Shown piece by piece: positions 6,875 to 14,617 of a stretch of 17,460 nt of DNA (the stretch's first letter is position 1; the number at the start of each line of letters is the position of its first letter). The position numbers and the translations under genes are program-made. The notes under the pieces were generated by a model. The model saw only the letters and a program-made list of their open reading frames with translations. It searched no databases and was not told where the DNA came from. Source of the stretch: UBA1664 sp964531715 (GTDB taxonomy: Bacteria; Pseudomonadota; Alphaproteobacteria; Micavibrionales; UBA1664); the NCBI GenBank assembly GCA_964531715.1, contig CAZHEE010000017.1, forward strand, positions 1-17,460, read 5' to 3'.

Positions 6875-7348
6875 ATGAATAACCCAATGGCTAAATTACT
6901 TTGTGAAGCATTACAACCCATTTTAAGACAAATTATTGCGACTGATAATAGACGTTTCACGTTGGCAGAGTTTAAAGGTGAGCTATACGCCTTTCAAAAA
7001 GCCGGTTCAACCGGTGTTGAACTAATTTTAATATTAGAAAATAGGGCAGGTATGGCAGGATGCGGTAAGCTATATGTGCAAAATGATCCACCACGTATTG
7101 GCACTTATTTAGGTAACGGATGTAATATTGATCCTAAAGATTTTCAAGATGCTTTACCTTTTGGCGCTATCATATCCGCCAATAATATTAATAAATATTC
7201 AGAGTATTTATTAAGAGATGCTAAACATGATTTAAGAGATAGACCACGATGTTTAAAACTCCCAGATTTATTAAAAAATGGACGTCAAATGCTTTATCCC
7301 CAACAATCAGCAGGTGCAATTCCTAATCCAGCTCCGCCAAGGCCTTAA
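6875..7348 (+). CDS. AT-rich orphan protein, 157 residues, unknown function
   Basis: The product is not recognised. It reads as a soluble mixed alpha/beta protein (FTLAEFKGELYAFQKAG, VELILILENRAGMAG) with no signal peptide or membrane segment. The DNA is AT-rich, with AGA arginine and TTA leucine codons unlike mfd or nuoI. The final ~9 residues (NPAPPRP) are read antisense through the mfd 3' end, a 26-bp overlap, so the original C-terminus may have been lost. A second in-frame ATG at 6887 (MAKLLCEALQP) is an alternative start. No Shine-Dalgarno is visible; a weak promoter-like pair TTGTAA (6839-6844), 17 bp, TTAAAT (6862-6867) would put transcription start almost at the start codon. Unusual composition suggests horizontal acquisition. 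Confidence 0.55.
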   Translation: MNNPMAKLLCEALQPILRQIIATDNRRFTLAEFKGELYAFQKAGSTGVELILILENRAGMAGCGKLYVQNDPPRIGTYLGNGCNIDPKDFQDALPFGAIISANNINKYSEYLLRDAKHDLRDRPRCLKLPDLLKNGRQMLYPQQSAGAIPNPAPPRP

Positions 7349-10300
7349 GCGTTGCTTTCGTGCCTTTCATGCGTTGCGCGGTAGACGCCCATTCACGCGG
7401 GAAAAAGAGTTTTTGATCAGGGCGAAGCTTAACCGTCCCTGCCTTTTCCTGAATAAAGGCCATAAGCGCAGATGGGTTTTGAGGCTTGTTATTGTGATAA
7501 GTGATGAGCAATCCCTTCGGCCCCGCATCAACATGAGAGATATTCGCGGTCTTACACATCCGTTTCATCTGAATAAGCTTAAGCAAATTTTCAACCTCAT
7601 CAGGGATTGCCCCAAAGCGATCAATCAGCTCTGCAGCGAAAGACTCGATTTCATTCGAGAAATCGTCAGCCGCTTTGATATCGCCTCCCCCGCCTTGAGC
7701 GGGGGTCTGTTGCGCCCGATCCCCGCTCGGGGGCGGGGAAGTCGAGTGGTCAGGTGAGCGTGAGCCTAAAGATGCAATCCTGCGATACAAACTCATCCGA
7801 ACACTCAAATCAGGAACATAATTTTCAGGGATAAGGATAGAGGTTCCGAGATTAATCTCAGGCGAAAACTCGGTTGCTTTCACAACATCAATATCAGTAT
7901 TCCCCTCTTTGGCTTGAGCAACGGCTTCCTCCAACATTTGTTGGTATAGTTCAACCCCGACTTCGCGGATATGCCCCGATTGCTGCTCCCCCACCAAGTT
8001 CCCTGCACCACGCAAATCCATGTCATGGGAGGCAAGCTGAAAACCCGCGCCAAGCGTATTGAGTGAACCGATAATCTCCAGACGCTTCATCGCAATGTCG
8101 GATAATTTCTTATCTTGCTGATAAGTTAAGTAAGCGTAGGCGCGGATTTTTGACCGCCCGATACGCCCCCTAATCTGGTAAAGCTGTGCCATACCGAACA
8201 TATCGGATCGATGGACAATCATGGTATTTGCACTTGCGACATCAATCCCCGATTCAATGATATTGGTTGCAATCAACACATCATAGCGTTTTTCGTAAAA
8301 GGCCGTCATGCGGTCTTCAAGGTCTGAGGGTGAGAGTTGCCCGTGCGCGACAATAGTTTTCACCTCGGGCACGAGGTCCTTTATCCGCTCTTCCAATTCC
8401 TTGATATCCTTCACACGAGGGCAAACGACAAAGCTCTGCCCGCCGCGATGATGCTCACGCAGTAAAGCTTCCTTCACAATCAGCGGATCCCACGGCATGA
8501 CAAAAGAGCGAATTGCAAGCCTGTCCACCGGCGGTGTTGTAATCAGTGATAAATCGCGCACACCCGTTAGTGACATTTGAAGCGTCCGTGGTATCGGCGT
8601 TGCGGTCAGCGTAAGCACATGAACATCTTTCTTGAGGTCTTTCAGGCGTTCTTTTTGCTTTACGCCAAAACGTTGTTCCTCATCGACAATCACTAAACCC
8701 AGATGATTGAATTTTAAGCTATCAGCGAGGAGCGCATGCGTACCAATCACAATATTAACCGAGCCGTTGGCAATGCCTTCCTTGGCTTCCTTGCGATTTT
8801 TCGGTGTAACAAGGCGGGAGAGCTGCTCAATTCGTAAATCAGTTCCCTTAAAACGGCTCACGAAGTTCTCATAATGTTGCCGCGCGAGTAGCGTTGTCGG
8901 GGCGATAATCGCGACCTGCCCCCCGGCCATTGCGGTGACATAGGCCGCTCGGATGGCGACCTCAGTCTTACCAAAACCAACATCGCCGCAAACAAGGCGA
9001 TCCATCGGCTTCCCTGCCTTTAAATCCTCAATGACAGCATCAATTGAGCCTTGCTGATCCTCCGTTTCATGGAACGGGAAACGCGCGGCAAAATCGTTGT
9101 AGATTCCCTCATCAATCTGGAATATATCCGCCTTTTGGAGGGCGCGCGCGGCGGCAATATCAATCAGCTTGCCTGCCATTTCAAGCAGATTTTTCTTAAC
9201 CTTGGCACGGCGAGCCTGCCACCCTGCCCCGCCTAATTTATCAAGCTGTATAATTGCATCGGCATCGCCATAACGGCTTAGAACCTCAATATTTTCAACA
9301 GGTACAAATAATTTATCACCGCCATCATAAACAAGCCGCACACAATCATGCGCGGCACCCAGCGCGGTTATTGTCTCCAGCCCCTCAAACCTTCCTATCC
9401 CGTGTTCGAGGTGAACGACATAATCGCCGGCACTTAGGGAGGACACTTCACGAAGGAAAGCATCACTCTTTTTCTTACGCGATTTGCTTTTGCGAACCAG
9501 GCGATCGCCTAAAATATCCTGCTCGCTAATCACAACAACGCGTTCGTTGACAAAGCCACGCTCAAGCGGAAGGAGTATCAGGGCGATATTATCGGATTTG
9601 AGTTTTATCGCTGCGTCAAAGCTTTCGCAATATTTGATGTTATTAATCTCATGCGCTTCCAATAGGCCTTTCAGCCGTTCACGCGAACCTTCACTATAGG
9701 CATTGATGATAGCTTTCTGTTCACTATGCTTGCCGATGTAAGCTTTCAGTGCGGCAAAGACATTCCCGTCAGGCATGGCGCGGACATCACTGAAATCCTT
9801 GCCGATAACCCCTGTCATCCCGAGCCCCCGCGTTCGCGAGGATAAACTCCGCGAGGGATCTGATTGCGTTGCTACAGATTCCTCCGCTCCCTGCGGTCGG
9901 TCGGAATGACGAATGCCAGGAAAAGGTGAAAACATTTCAAAACAACCCTCTCCCTTCAGGGAGAGGGAGGGACCCGCCGATAGGTGGGAGGGTGAGGGAC
10001 CTACAAACATCATCTCAATCGGAACAGGGTGATAAATTGCGGCTTTATCACTCTTGGTTTTCTTATTGTCTTTCGCCGCCTGCGCCGCCAAAGTCATGCG
10101 CGATTGATAAAAATCCTGTATCTGCTCAAAGGCTTCTTTCATCGCTTGATTCCCCTGATGATCAAGCGAGAATATCGCGTCAGGGAGATAATCGGTCAGG
10201 CTCACCATCTCCTCAAAAAATAGTGGCTGCCAATGCTCAATCCCTGCAATACGCCGCGCGTTTGTGACAGCCTCATAAAGCGGATCATTATCATTCACCG

Positions 10301-11009
10301 CACCGAATAATTCACGATAGCACGTGCGGAAGCGTTTAATCGAGGCCTCGTCTAGCGGAATTTCTGTGGCCGCATTAAGCGATAAAGATGAAATGGATTT
10401 CTCCGACTTTTGACTGACAGGGTCAAATTCTTTCAAACTCTCAACCTCATCGCCGAATAAATCAATTCTTATTGGTGTGTCAAAGGTTGCAGGCCAGATG
10501 TCAATTATACCACCGCGGATGGCGAACTCGCCTGTTTCACGAATGGTCTCGGTGCGCTCGTATCCATTGGCGCTTAAGAAAGATTGCAAGGCTTTATCAT
10601 CCAGTCGTCCGCCCTTCTCAATAGAAAATCCGCCAACAGATGACAGCGCATCGGGCGCAATAACTTGGCGTAATATTGCATTCATTGTTGTAATCAGAAC
10701 GCAGGGCTTTTTAATCTCACTTTTCATGCGTGCTTTAAGCGCAGAGAGCGCTTTCATGCGCTGCCCGATAATCGGCGTTGAAGGTGAGACACGGTCATAG
10801 GGCAGGCAGTCCCAAGCCGGAAAGTATATCACTTCAATCTCAGGCGCAAAAAAACTCAGCAAATCCTGCAAGGTTTGCGCGCGCGCATCATCCATCGCGA
10901 TATGGCAGGCAATACCGCCATTCGCCCGTTGAGCCGTAACCGCTCGATCTTTCAGGGTAAATGCGTCCTGCCCTTCAGGCACGCCGTGAATAATTCTCGT
11001 TTCAACCAT
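7323..11009 (-). CDS. mfd: Transcription-repair coupling factor Mfd, enlarged by in-frame palindromic repeats
   Basis: Mfd is a cytoplasmic translocase that pushes stalled RNA polymerase off damaged DNA and recruits UvrA for transcription-coupled repair. Visible in order: an N-terminal UvrB-like module (FPAWDCLPYDRVSPS near 63-77), the CarD-like RNA-polymerase-interacting domain (SAGDYVVHLEHGIGRFEGLE, ~523-542), Walker A GDVGFGKT (~675), DEEQRFG (~776), TATPIPRTLQMSL, the QIRGRIGRS motif, the TRG region (~960-1010) and the C-terminal regulatory domain. At 1228 residues it is about 70 longer than usual. The excess is explained by three palindromic repeats read in frame: residues ~338-355, ~367-399 and ~1087-1109. 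The native-looking FEMFSPFPG lies between the first two. The catalytic motifs are intact, so the protein is probably functional. It is preceded by sdhE in the same direction, 241 bp away. Confidence 0.97.
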   Translation of the reverse strand: MVETRIIHGVPEGQDAFTLKDRAVTAQRANGGIACHIAMDDARAQTLQDLLSFFAPEIEVIYFPAWDCLPYDRVSPSTPIIGQRMKALSALKARMKSEIKKPCVLITTMNAILRQVIAPDALSSVGGFSIEKGGRLDDKALQSFLSANGYERTETIRETGEFAIRGGIIDIWPATFDTPIRIDLFGDEVESLKEFDPVSQKSEKSISSLSLNAATEIPLDEASIKRFRTCYRELFGAVNDNDPLYEAVTNARRIAGIEHWQPLFFEEMVSLTDYLPDAIFSLDHQGNQAMKEAFEQIQDFYQSRMTLAAQAAKDNKKTKSDKAAIYHPVPIEMMFVGPSPSHLSAGPSLSLKGEGCFEMFSPFPGIRHSDRPQGAEESVATQSDPSRSLSSRTRGLGMTGVIGKDFSDVRAMPDGNVFAALKAYIGKHSEQKAIINAYSEGSRERLKGLLEAHEINNIKYCESFDAAIKLKSDNIALILLPLERGFVNERVVVISEQDILGDRLVRKSKSRKKKSDAFLREVSSLSAGDYVVHLEHGIGRFEGLETITALGAAHDCVRLVYDGGDKLFVPVENIEVLSRYGDADAIIQLDKLGGAGWQARRAKVKKNLLEMAGKLIDIAAARALQKADIFQIDEGIYNDFAARFPFHETEDQQGSIDAVIEDLKAGKPMDRLVCGDVGFGKTEVAIRAAYVTAMAGGQVAIIAPTTLLARQHYENFVSRFKGTDLRIEQLSRLVTPKNRKEAKEGIANGSVNIVIGTHALLADSLKFNHLGLVIVDEEQRFGVKQKERLKDLKKDVHVLTLTATPIPRTLQMSLTGVRDLSLITTPPVDRLAIRSFVMPWDPLIVKEALLREHHRGGQSFVVCPRVKDIKELEERIKDLVPEVKTIVAHGQLSPSDLEDRMTAFYEKRYDVLIATNIIESGIDVASANTMIVHRSDMFGMAQLYQIRGRIGRSKIRAYAYLTYQQDKKLSDIAMKRLEIIGSLNTLGAGFQLASHDMDLRGAGNLVGEQQSGHIREVGVELYQQMLEEAVAQAKEGNTDIDVVKATEFSPEINLGTSILIPENYVPDLSVRMSLYRRIASLGSRSPDHSTSPPPSGDRAQQTPAQGGGGDIKAADDFSNEIESFAAELIDRFGAIPDEVENLLKLIQMKRMCKTANISHVDAGPKGLLITYHNNKPQNPSALMAFIQEKAGTVKLRPDQKLFFPREWASTAQRMKGTKATLKALAELD
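7685..7743. repeat. GC-rich palindromic repeat (type C) inside mfd
   Basis: CTCCCCCGCCTTGAGCGGGG and, 16 bp on, CCCCGCTCGGGGGCGGGGAA form two nested GC-rich hairpins that also pair with each other. They are read in frame as part of Mfd residues ~1087-1109 (PPPSGDRAQQTPAQGGGG). The low-complexity peptide and the GC jump against the surrounding gene mark it as an insertion. The insert may extend to about 7765, because the encoded GSRSPDHSTS is also foreign to Mfd. Confidence 0.75.
9814..9911. repeat. 98-bp palindromic element (type B) inside mfd
   Basis: The ends GTCATCCCGA and TCGGAATGAC are inverted repeats with one mismatch, and inner arms such as CGCGTTCGCGAGG and CCGCGAGGGATC can form further hairpins. 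The CATTCC-type ends resemble the GTCAT ends of the type D elements. It is translated in frame as Mfd residues ~367-399 (HSDRPQGAEESVATQSDPSR and on), a hydrophilic stretch without Mfd character. Confidence 0.8.
9946..9998. repeat. REP-like palindrome, type A, inside mfd
   Basis: CCCTCTCCCTTCAGGGAGAG forms a perfect hairpin, and GGTGGGAGGGTGAGGG closes the element. It is the same family as 4218-4270 and 4460-4496. It is read in frame as Mfd residues ~338-355 (PSPSHLSAGPSLSLKGEG), only 34 bp from the type B element. Confidence 0.8.
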
Positions 11010-11015
11010 GTCAGG

Positions 11016-11045
11016 GTTATATAGAGATTTGGTTTAAATTGTCAC
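11016..11045 (-). promoter_or_regulatory. Candidate mfd promoter, possibly leaderless
   Basis: On the minus strand GTGACA (11045-11040) is followed by an 18-bp spacer and TATAAC (11021-11016), five of six matches in each box. The -10 box ends only 6 bp before the mfd ATG, so transcription would begin at or next to the start codon, and no Shine-Dalgarno is visible. Pattern match only. Confidence 0.35.
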
Positions 11046-11101
11046 GCTTGATTTTAAAAAGAAAATCCACGCCCTTTTAAAAATATTTATTTAATAATAT
11101 T

Positions 11102-11189
11102 CGTCATTACACGTTTTTCGATAGAAAATACGTGTAATCCATTTAGTGTTTCTGGATTGCACGTATTGCAATGCAAACGTGCAATGACG
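11102..11189. repeat. Type D-related palindromic element, variant D2, between sdhE and mfd
   Basis: Ends CGTCATTACACGT and ACGTGCAATGACG are near-perfect inverted repeats. Inside, ATTACACGT pairs with ACGTGTAAT and ATTGCACGT with ACGTGCAAT, giving two hairpins within an outer stem (88 bp). The ATCCA and TGGATTGC core links it to type D copies 1-3. A second, expanded copy in the same orientation lies at 13688-13852. Confidence 0.8.
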
Positions 11190-11250
11190 AAACTCTATGT
11201 TCTCTTAATCTCTATTATTTCAAATAACAAATCACGCTTCACATTCAGGC

Positions 11251-11505
11251 TTACTGTTTCACCTGAAAACCGATAAGTTGTTTTAAAACGGGGTTATCAG
11301 CCTTATCATCAGGCAAAGGCTCTCGCTCGGAAATCCAATTATATAAATCAGGGTCAGATTCTTTTAAGACTTCCTCGTAAAGTGCGGCATCTTCATCGCT
11401 TGCTTGCGGTAAAAATTCGCGCGCAAATACACCAAGGATAACATCCATTTCTTTTGTCCCACGATGGTCAGAGCGAAATAGTAATTTTCTGCGATAAGCA
11501 TCCAT
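11251..11505 (-). CDS. sdhE: Succinate dehydrogenase flavinylation factor SdhE (YgfY/Sdh5 family)
   Basis: SdhE is a small cytoplasmic assembly factor that promotes covalent attachment of FAD to the SdhA subunit of succinate dehydrogenase. The 84-residue product has the family length. The signature RGxxE is at R15-E19 within LLFRSDHRGTKEMD, and the C-terminal half contains the typical acidic helix-bundle segment EVLKESDPDLYNWISE, which ends the conserved part before a short tail. It starts 83 bp from the divergent recG gene and lies upstream of mfd in the same direction, an arrangement I associate with alphaproteobacteria. A strong hairpin lies in the sdhE-recG divergent gap and a palindromic repeat in the sdhE-mfd gap. 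Confidence 0.93.
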   Translation of the reverse strand: MDAYRRKLLFRSDHRGTKEMDVILGVFAREFLPQASDEDAALYEEVLKESDPDLYNWISEREPLPDDKADNPVLKQLIGFQVKQ

Positions 11506-11528
11506 AAGATCTTGTTACCACGAATACA

Positions 11529-11573
11529 CACTAATGGACATGAATTATTGGTGTTTATTCATGTCCATTAGTG
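11529..11573. repeat. Perfect 17-bp inverted repeat in the sdhE-recG divergent spacer
   Basis: CACTAATGGACATGAAT (11529-11545) and its exact complement (11557-11573) flank an 11-nt loop. The flanks ACCACGAATACA on the left and GTGGTTTACA on the right continue partial symmetry. It ends 15 bp before the recG ATG and begins 23 bp before the sdhE ATG (on the other strand), so it must lie in the 5' leader or promoter of one or both genes. It resembles dispersed CACTAATGGACA/CACGAAT-type repeats seen in various bacterial genomes (from memory). Confidence 0.85.
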
Positions 11574-11588
11574 GTTTACAAATAAGAT

Positions 11589-13679
11589 ATGCGTCCGCTT
11601 ATCCTTGACCCGCTTTTTCGTTCTATTCGCACGCTTTCAGGTGTGGGTCCAAAAATGCTCCCGATTTTTGCAAAGCTTACAGGCGGGGAGCGCATCATAG
11701 ACCTCCTCCGCCATCAACCGATTGAGTGGATTCATCGCGGAAATATCAAACTTCTTGATACTATCAACAAGGAAGGTATTGCAACCACGACAGTGACAAT
11801 CACGGGACATAAGCCAGCACAACGCCGCGGTGCACCTTACAAAATTTCCGCCAAAGGGGATGAGCAAGCCATTGACATCATATATTTCAACGCGGCAGGG
11901 CAATGGTTGAAAGACACTTACCCTATCGGTCAGCAAGTCATCATCAGCGGTAAAATCGAATTTTATAATGATACGTTTCAAATGCTTCACCCTGATTACG
12001 CCGTTCCACCTGAAAAAGCAGATGAGATTAAAGCCTTTGACCCGATTTACCCAATGACGGCAGGGTTAAGCCCGAAATTGCTGCAAAAAACGATAGCAAA
12101 TGCGCTTAATCATCTGCCCGACCTCCCTGAATGGCATCAGGAAGCGATTATAAATAAAGAAAATTGGCAGCCTTGGAAGGACAGCATGGCGGCTTTGCAC
12201 AATGCGGAGCAATGGGGACACCTTCACGAGAGTGTCCCCAAGGTACAGCTTAAACGCCTTGCCTATGATGAGGCACTCGCGCGGCAGCTTGCCATGCGGA
12301 TTGTCCGTTCACGATTTAAGAAAAAGAAAGGTATTTTATTCACATGTGACAATGATTTGAGGCAAAAGATGCGTGATGCCCTCCCCTTTCAACTCACAAA
12401 TGCGCAAGATAAAGCGATTGCCGAGATAAAGAGCGATATGCATGCGCCGACACGCATGCTCCGCTTGCTTCAAGGCGATGTTGGAAGCGGTAAAACTGTT
12501 GTCGCTCTTGCCACCATGCTCAACGCCATAGGTGATGGTTATCAGGCCGCCTTCATGGCACCGACCGAGATTCTGGCACGGCAACACGCCGAGACACTTC
12601 AACCGCTATGTGACAACATCGGCATCAAGCTTACTATTTTGACCGGACGTGACAAAGGCAAAGTGAAGGCAGACATACTTAATCAAATTGAAAGCGGTCA
12701 GGCGCAAATCGTGATTGGTACGCATGCCTTGTTTCAAGATAGCGTAAACTTTCATAAGCTCGGTTGCGTTGTGATTGATGAACAGCACCGCTTCGGCGTT
12801 TATCAAAGGCTCGGCCTGTCTGATAAAGGGCATCGCCCTGATGTGCTGGTCATGACCGCGACCCCTATTCCACGCACGCTCACCCTCTCGCTTTACGGCG
12901 ATATGGATGTCTCGCGGCTGGACGAAAAACCGCCGGGGCGAAAGCCGATTGAGACTGTTCTCATCTCCCAAGATCGCTTGGCCGATATTGTGGACAGCCT
13001 GAAACGCAAGATAGCAGAAGGCGCGCGTGTATACTGGGTTTGTCCGCTGGTTGAGGAATCCGAAACGCTTGACCTTGCCAATGCGGAAGATCGCCATGGT
13101 CTGCTCTCAAAAATATATGGCGAGCGTGTCGGGCTTATCCATGGGCGGATGAAGCCACTTGATAAAGATATGGTGATGCAGAAATTCGCGAGTGGCGAGC
13201 TGGATATTCTGGTTGCAACAACTGTCATAGAAGTCGGAGTCAATGTCCCCGAGGCGACCATCATGATCATTGAACATGCGGAGCGGTTCGGGCTGGCGCA
13301 ACTGCATCAGCTTCGCGGGCGGGTCGGACGCGGTGGTGATAAATCGACCTGTATTCTATTATATGCCGCGCCTTTATCGGAAACCGCGAAGGAGCGTCTG
13401 GCTATCATGCGTGAGACAGAAGATGGCTTTATAATAGCGGAAAAAGATTTGGAGCTTCGCGGGGCAGGCGAGGTTCTGGGTTCCCGCCAAAGCGGCCTAC
13501 CCACCACACATTTCCTGAATTATGATACGGATCGCCCGCTCATTGAAATGGCGCAAAAAGATGCGGATTATATTATGGAGACGGATGCGGCTCTCGCCTC
13601 CCGCCGTGGTGAGGCCTTGAGGGTTTTGCTTTACCTCTTTGAACAAGACAGCGCGATACAAACATTAGAAAGTGGATAG
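11589..13679 (+). CDS. recG: ATP-dependent DNA helicase RecG
   Basis: RecG is a cytoplasmic superfamily 2 translocase that reverses stalled replication forks and processes D-loops, R-loops and Holliday junctions. At 696 residues it has normal length. The N-terminal third (~1-255) is the wedge/OB region, starting with the typical LSGVGPKM. Walker A GDVGSGKT is at 296-303, MAPTEILARQHAE follows, DEQHRFG is at 397-403, then TATPIPRTLTLSLYGDMD. The C-terminal helicase domain contains VATTVIEVGVNVPEA and HQLRGRVGRGG, and the ending includes DLELRGAGEVLGSRQSGLP, all diagnostic for RecG. It is divergent from sdhE. No strong Shine-Dalgarno precedes ATG 11589; a perfect hairpin ends 15 bp upstream of it. 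It converges on the DUF502 gene across a 220-bp gap filled largely by a palindromic element. Confidence 0.97.
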   Translation: MRPLILDPLFRSIRTLSGVGPKMLPIFAKLTGGERIIDLLRHQPIEWIHRGNIKLLDTINKEGIATTTVTITGHKPAQRRGAPYKISAKGDEQAIDIIYFNAAGQWLKDTYPIGQQVIISGKIEFYNDTFQMLHPDYAVPPEKADEIKAFDPIYPMTAGLSPKLLQKTIANALNHLPDLPEWHQEAIINKENWQPWKDSMAALHNAEQWGHLHESVPKVQLKRLAYDEALARQLAMRIVRSRFKKKKGILFTCDNDLRQKMRDALPFQLTNAQDKAIAEIKSDMHAPTRMLRLLQGDVGSGKTVVALATMLNAIGDGYQAAFMAPTEILARQHAETLQPLCDNIGIKLTILTGRDKGKVKADILNQIESGQAQIVIGTHALFQDSVNFHKLGCVVIDEQHRFGVYQRLGLSDKGHRPDVLVMTATPIPRTLTLSLYGDMDVSRLDEKPPGRKPIETVLISQDRLADIVDSLKRKIAEGARVYWVCPLVEESETLDLANAEDRHGLLSKIYGERVGLIHGRMKPLDKDMVMQKFASGELDILVATTVIEVGVNVPEATIMIIEHAERFGLAQLHQLRGRVGRGGDKSTCILLYAAPLSETAKERLAIMRETEDGFIIAEKDLELRGAGEVLGSRQSGLPTTHFLNYDTDRPLIEMAQKDADYIMETDAALASRRGEALRVLLYLFEQDSAIQTLESG

Positions 13680-13687
13680 TTTTTATT

Positions 13688-13852
13688 CGTCATTACATGT
13701 TTCGATTGAAAGGAGAATACGTGTAATATAATTATAAAATTTTTATCACAGAGTTATGGAGTAAAAAGAGTTTAATGATGACTCCAAACCACCGCTTCTA
13801 AGTGTTAATCATGATCAGACTGGATTGCATGGTCAAACCATGCAATGATGAC
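13688..13852. repeat. Type D2 palindromic element, expanded copy, between recG and the DUF502 gene
   Basis: The left part CGTCATTACATGTTTCGATT, then ACGTGTAAT, and the right part CTGGATTGCATGG...CCATGCAATGATGAC match the two halves of the element at 11102-11189 in the same orientation. About 75 bp of AT-rich unrelated sequence lies between the halves. The right half alone is a perfect TTGCATGG/CCATGCAA hairpin with a 4-nt loop. Between two convergent genes it could serve as a bidirectional terminator, though no T-run follows (inference). Confidence 0.65.
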
Positions 13853-13899
13853 TATAGATAAGCTGTTGAATCTAAGCGTCTCAGCAGTTAAAAGAGCAA

Positions 13900-14568
13900 T
13901 TAAACCTCTTCCTGAAATTTTTCTAATGTATCCGGCGTGACTATTCCTGCCGAGACAACGAGCTTAATGCCCTCCTCGACTGTCATATTGAGGCGCGTTA
14001 CATCTTTTTCAGGCACAAACAGCAGGAAGCCCGATGTCGGGTTCGGCGTGGTCGGCACAAAAATATTTACCGTATCATCACTGGTTTCTGTTTGAACCTC
14101 ACCCTTGGTTTTCCCTGTTAAAAAGCCGATCACCCACATATCCTTCCGTGGATATTCAACCATCACAACCTCGCGGAAAGCTTCGGATTGATTGGCAAAG
14201 ACTGTCTCAAATATCTGCTTTGTCGCGCCATAAAGTGAGCGAATAACAGGCAGGCGATCAAGAATAGACTCCCCCATGCGCACAAAAAATCGTCCCATTA
14301 TGTTGGTTGCGAACATTCCAACGGCGAGCAGGAATATAATCGCAATGACAATGCCGACACCCGGGATTTGAAGCCAAGCAAAATACCCTTCGGACACATC
14401 CCCGGGCGTGATGAGGTTTTTGACACTACGGTCAAGGAAGTTGATAATACTGACCGTTAACCAAAGCGTGATTGTGATCGGTGCCGCGACCAATACCCCC
14501 GCGATAAAATAAGCGCGGAGCCTTTGCAGGAAGGCTAAACGTGATGGAGGCGTTTTTTCATCTTTCAT
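13900..14568 (-). CDS. DUF502 family inner-membrane protein
   Basis: The function of this family is not established. The 222-residue protein has two membrane segments, at ~17-42 (FIAGVLVAAPITITLWLTVS) and ~66-92 (IPGVGIVIAIIFLLAVGMFA), then the conserved family block GESILDRLPVIRSLYGATKQ and a soluble domain with EYPRKDMWVIGFLTGKT and PTTPNPTSGFLLFVPEKDV. These motifs are typical of DUF502. The gene is convergent with recG, a position I recall for this family in alphaproteobacteria. It lies 49 bp downstream of the UDP-sugar dehydrogenase gene in the same direction. A TATAAT hexamer (minus strand, 14591-14586) lies 17 bp before its start but lacks a convincing -35 box. Transport or envelope roles would be guesses. 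Confidence 0.9.
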   Translation of the reverse strand: MKDEKTPPSRLAFLQRLRAYFIAGVLVAAPITITLWLTVSIINFLDRSVKNLITPGDVSEGYFAWLQIPGVGIVIAIIFLLAVGMFATNIMGRFFVRMGESILDRLPVIRSLYGATKQIFETVFANQSEAFREVVMVEYPRKDMWVIGFLTGKTKGEVQTETSDDTVNIFVPTTPNPTSGFLLFVPEKDVTRLNMTVEEGIKLVVSAGIVTPDTLEKFQEEV

Positions 14569-14617
14569 ATACTATGTTATAGTTTATTATAATGATAATG
14601 AATAGAGGTGATATGAT

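Noticed and set aside
9814..9998. Frameshift or pseudogene status of mfd because of the inserted repeats
   Set aside because: The reading frame is open from start to stop and all helicase, polymerase-binding and C-terminal motifs are present.
9869..10267. Plus-strand open frame of 132 codons inside mfd
   Set aside because: It is opposite to Mfd coding sequence and its openness comes from the inserted GC-rich palindromes; the minus-strand frame has clear family homology.
12606..13270. Long minus-strand open frames opposite recG
   Set aside because: They are mirror frames of the RecG helicase core; all conserved motifs are in the plus-strand frame.
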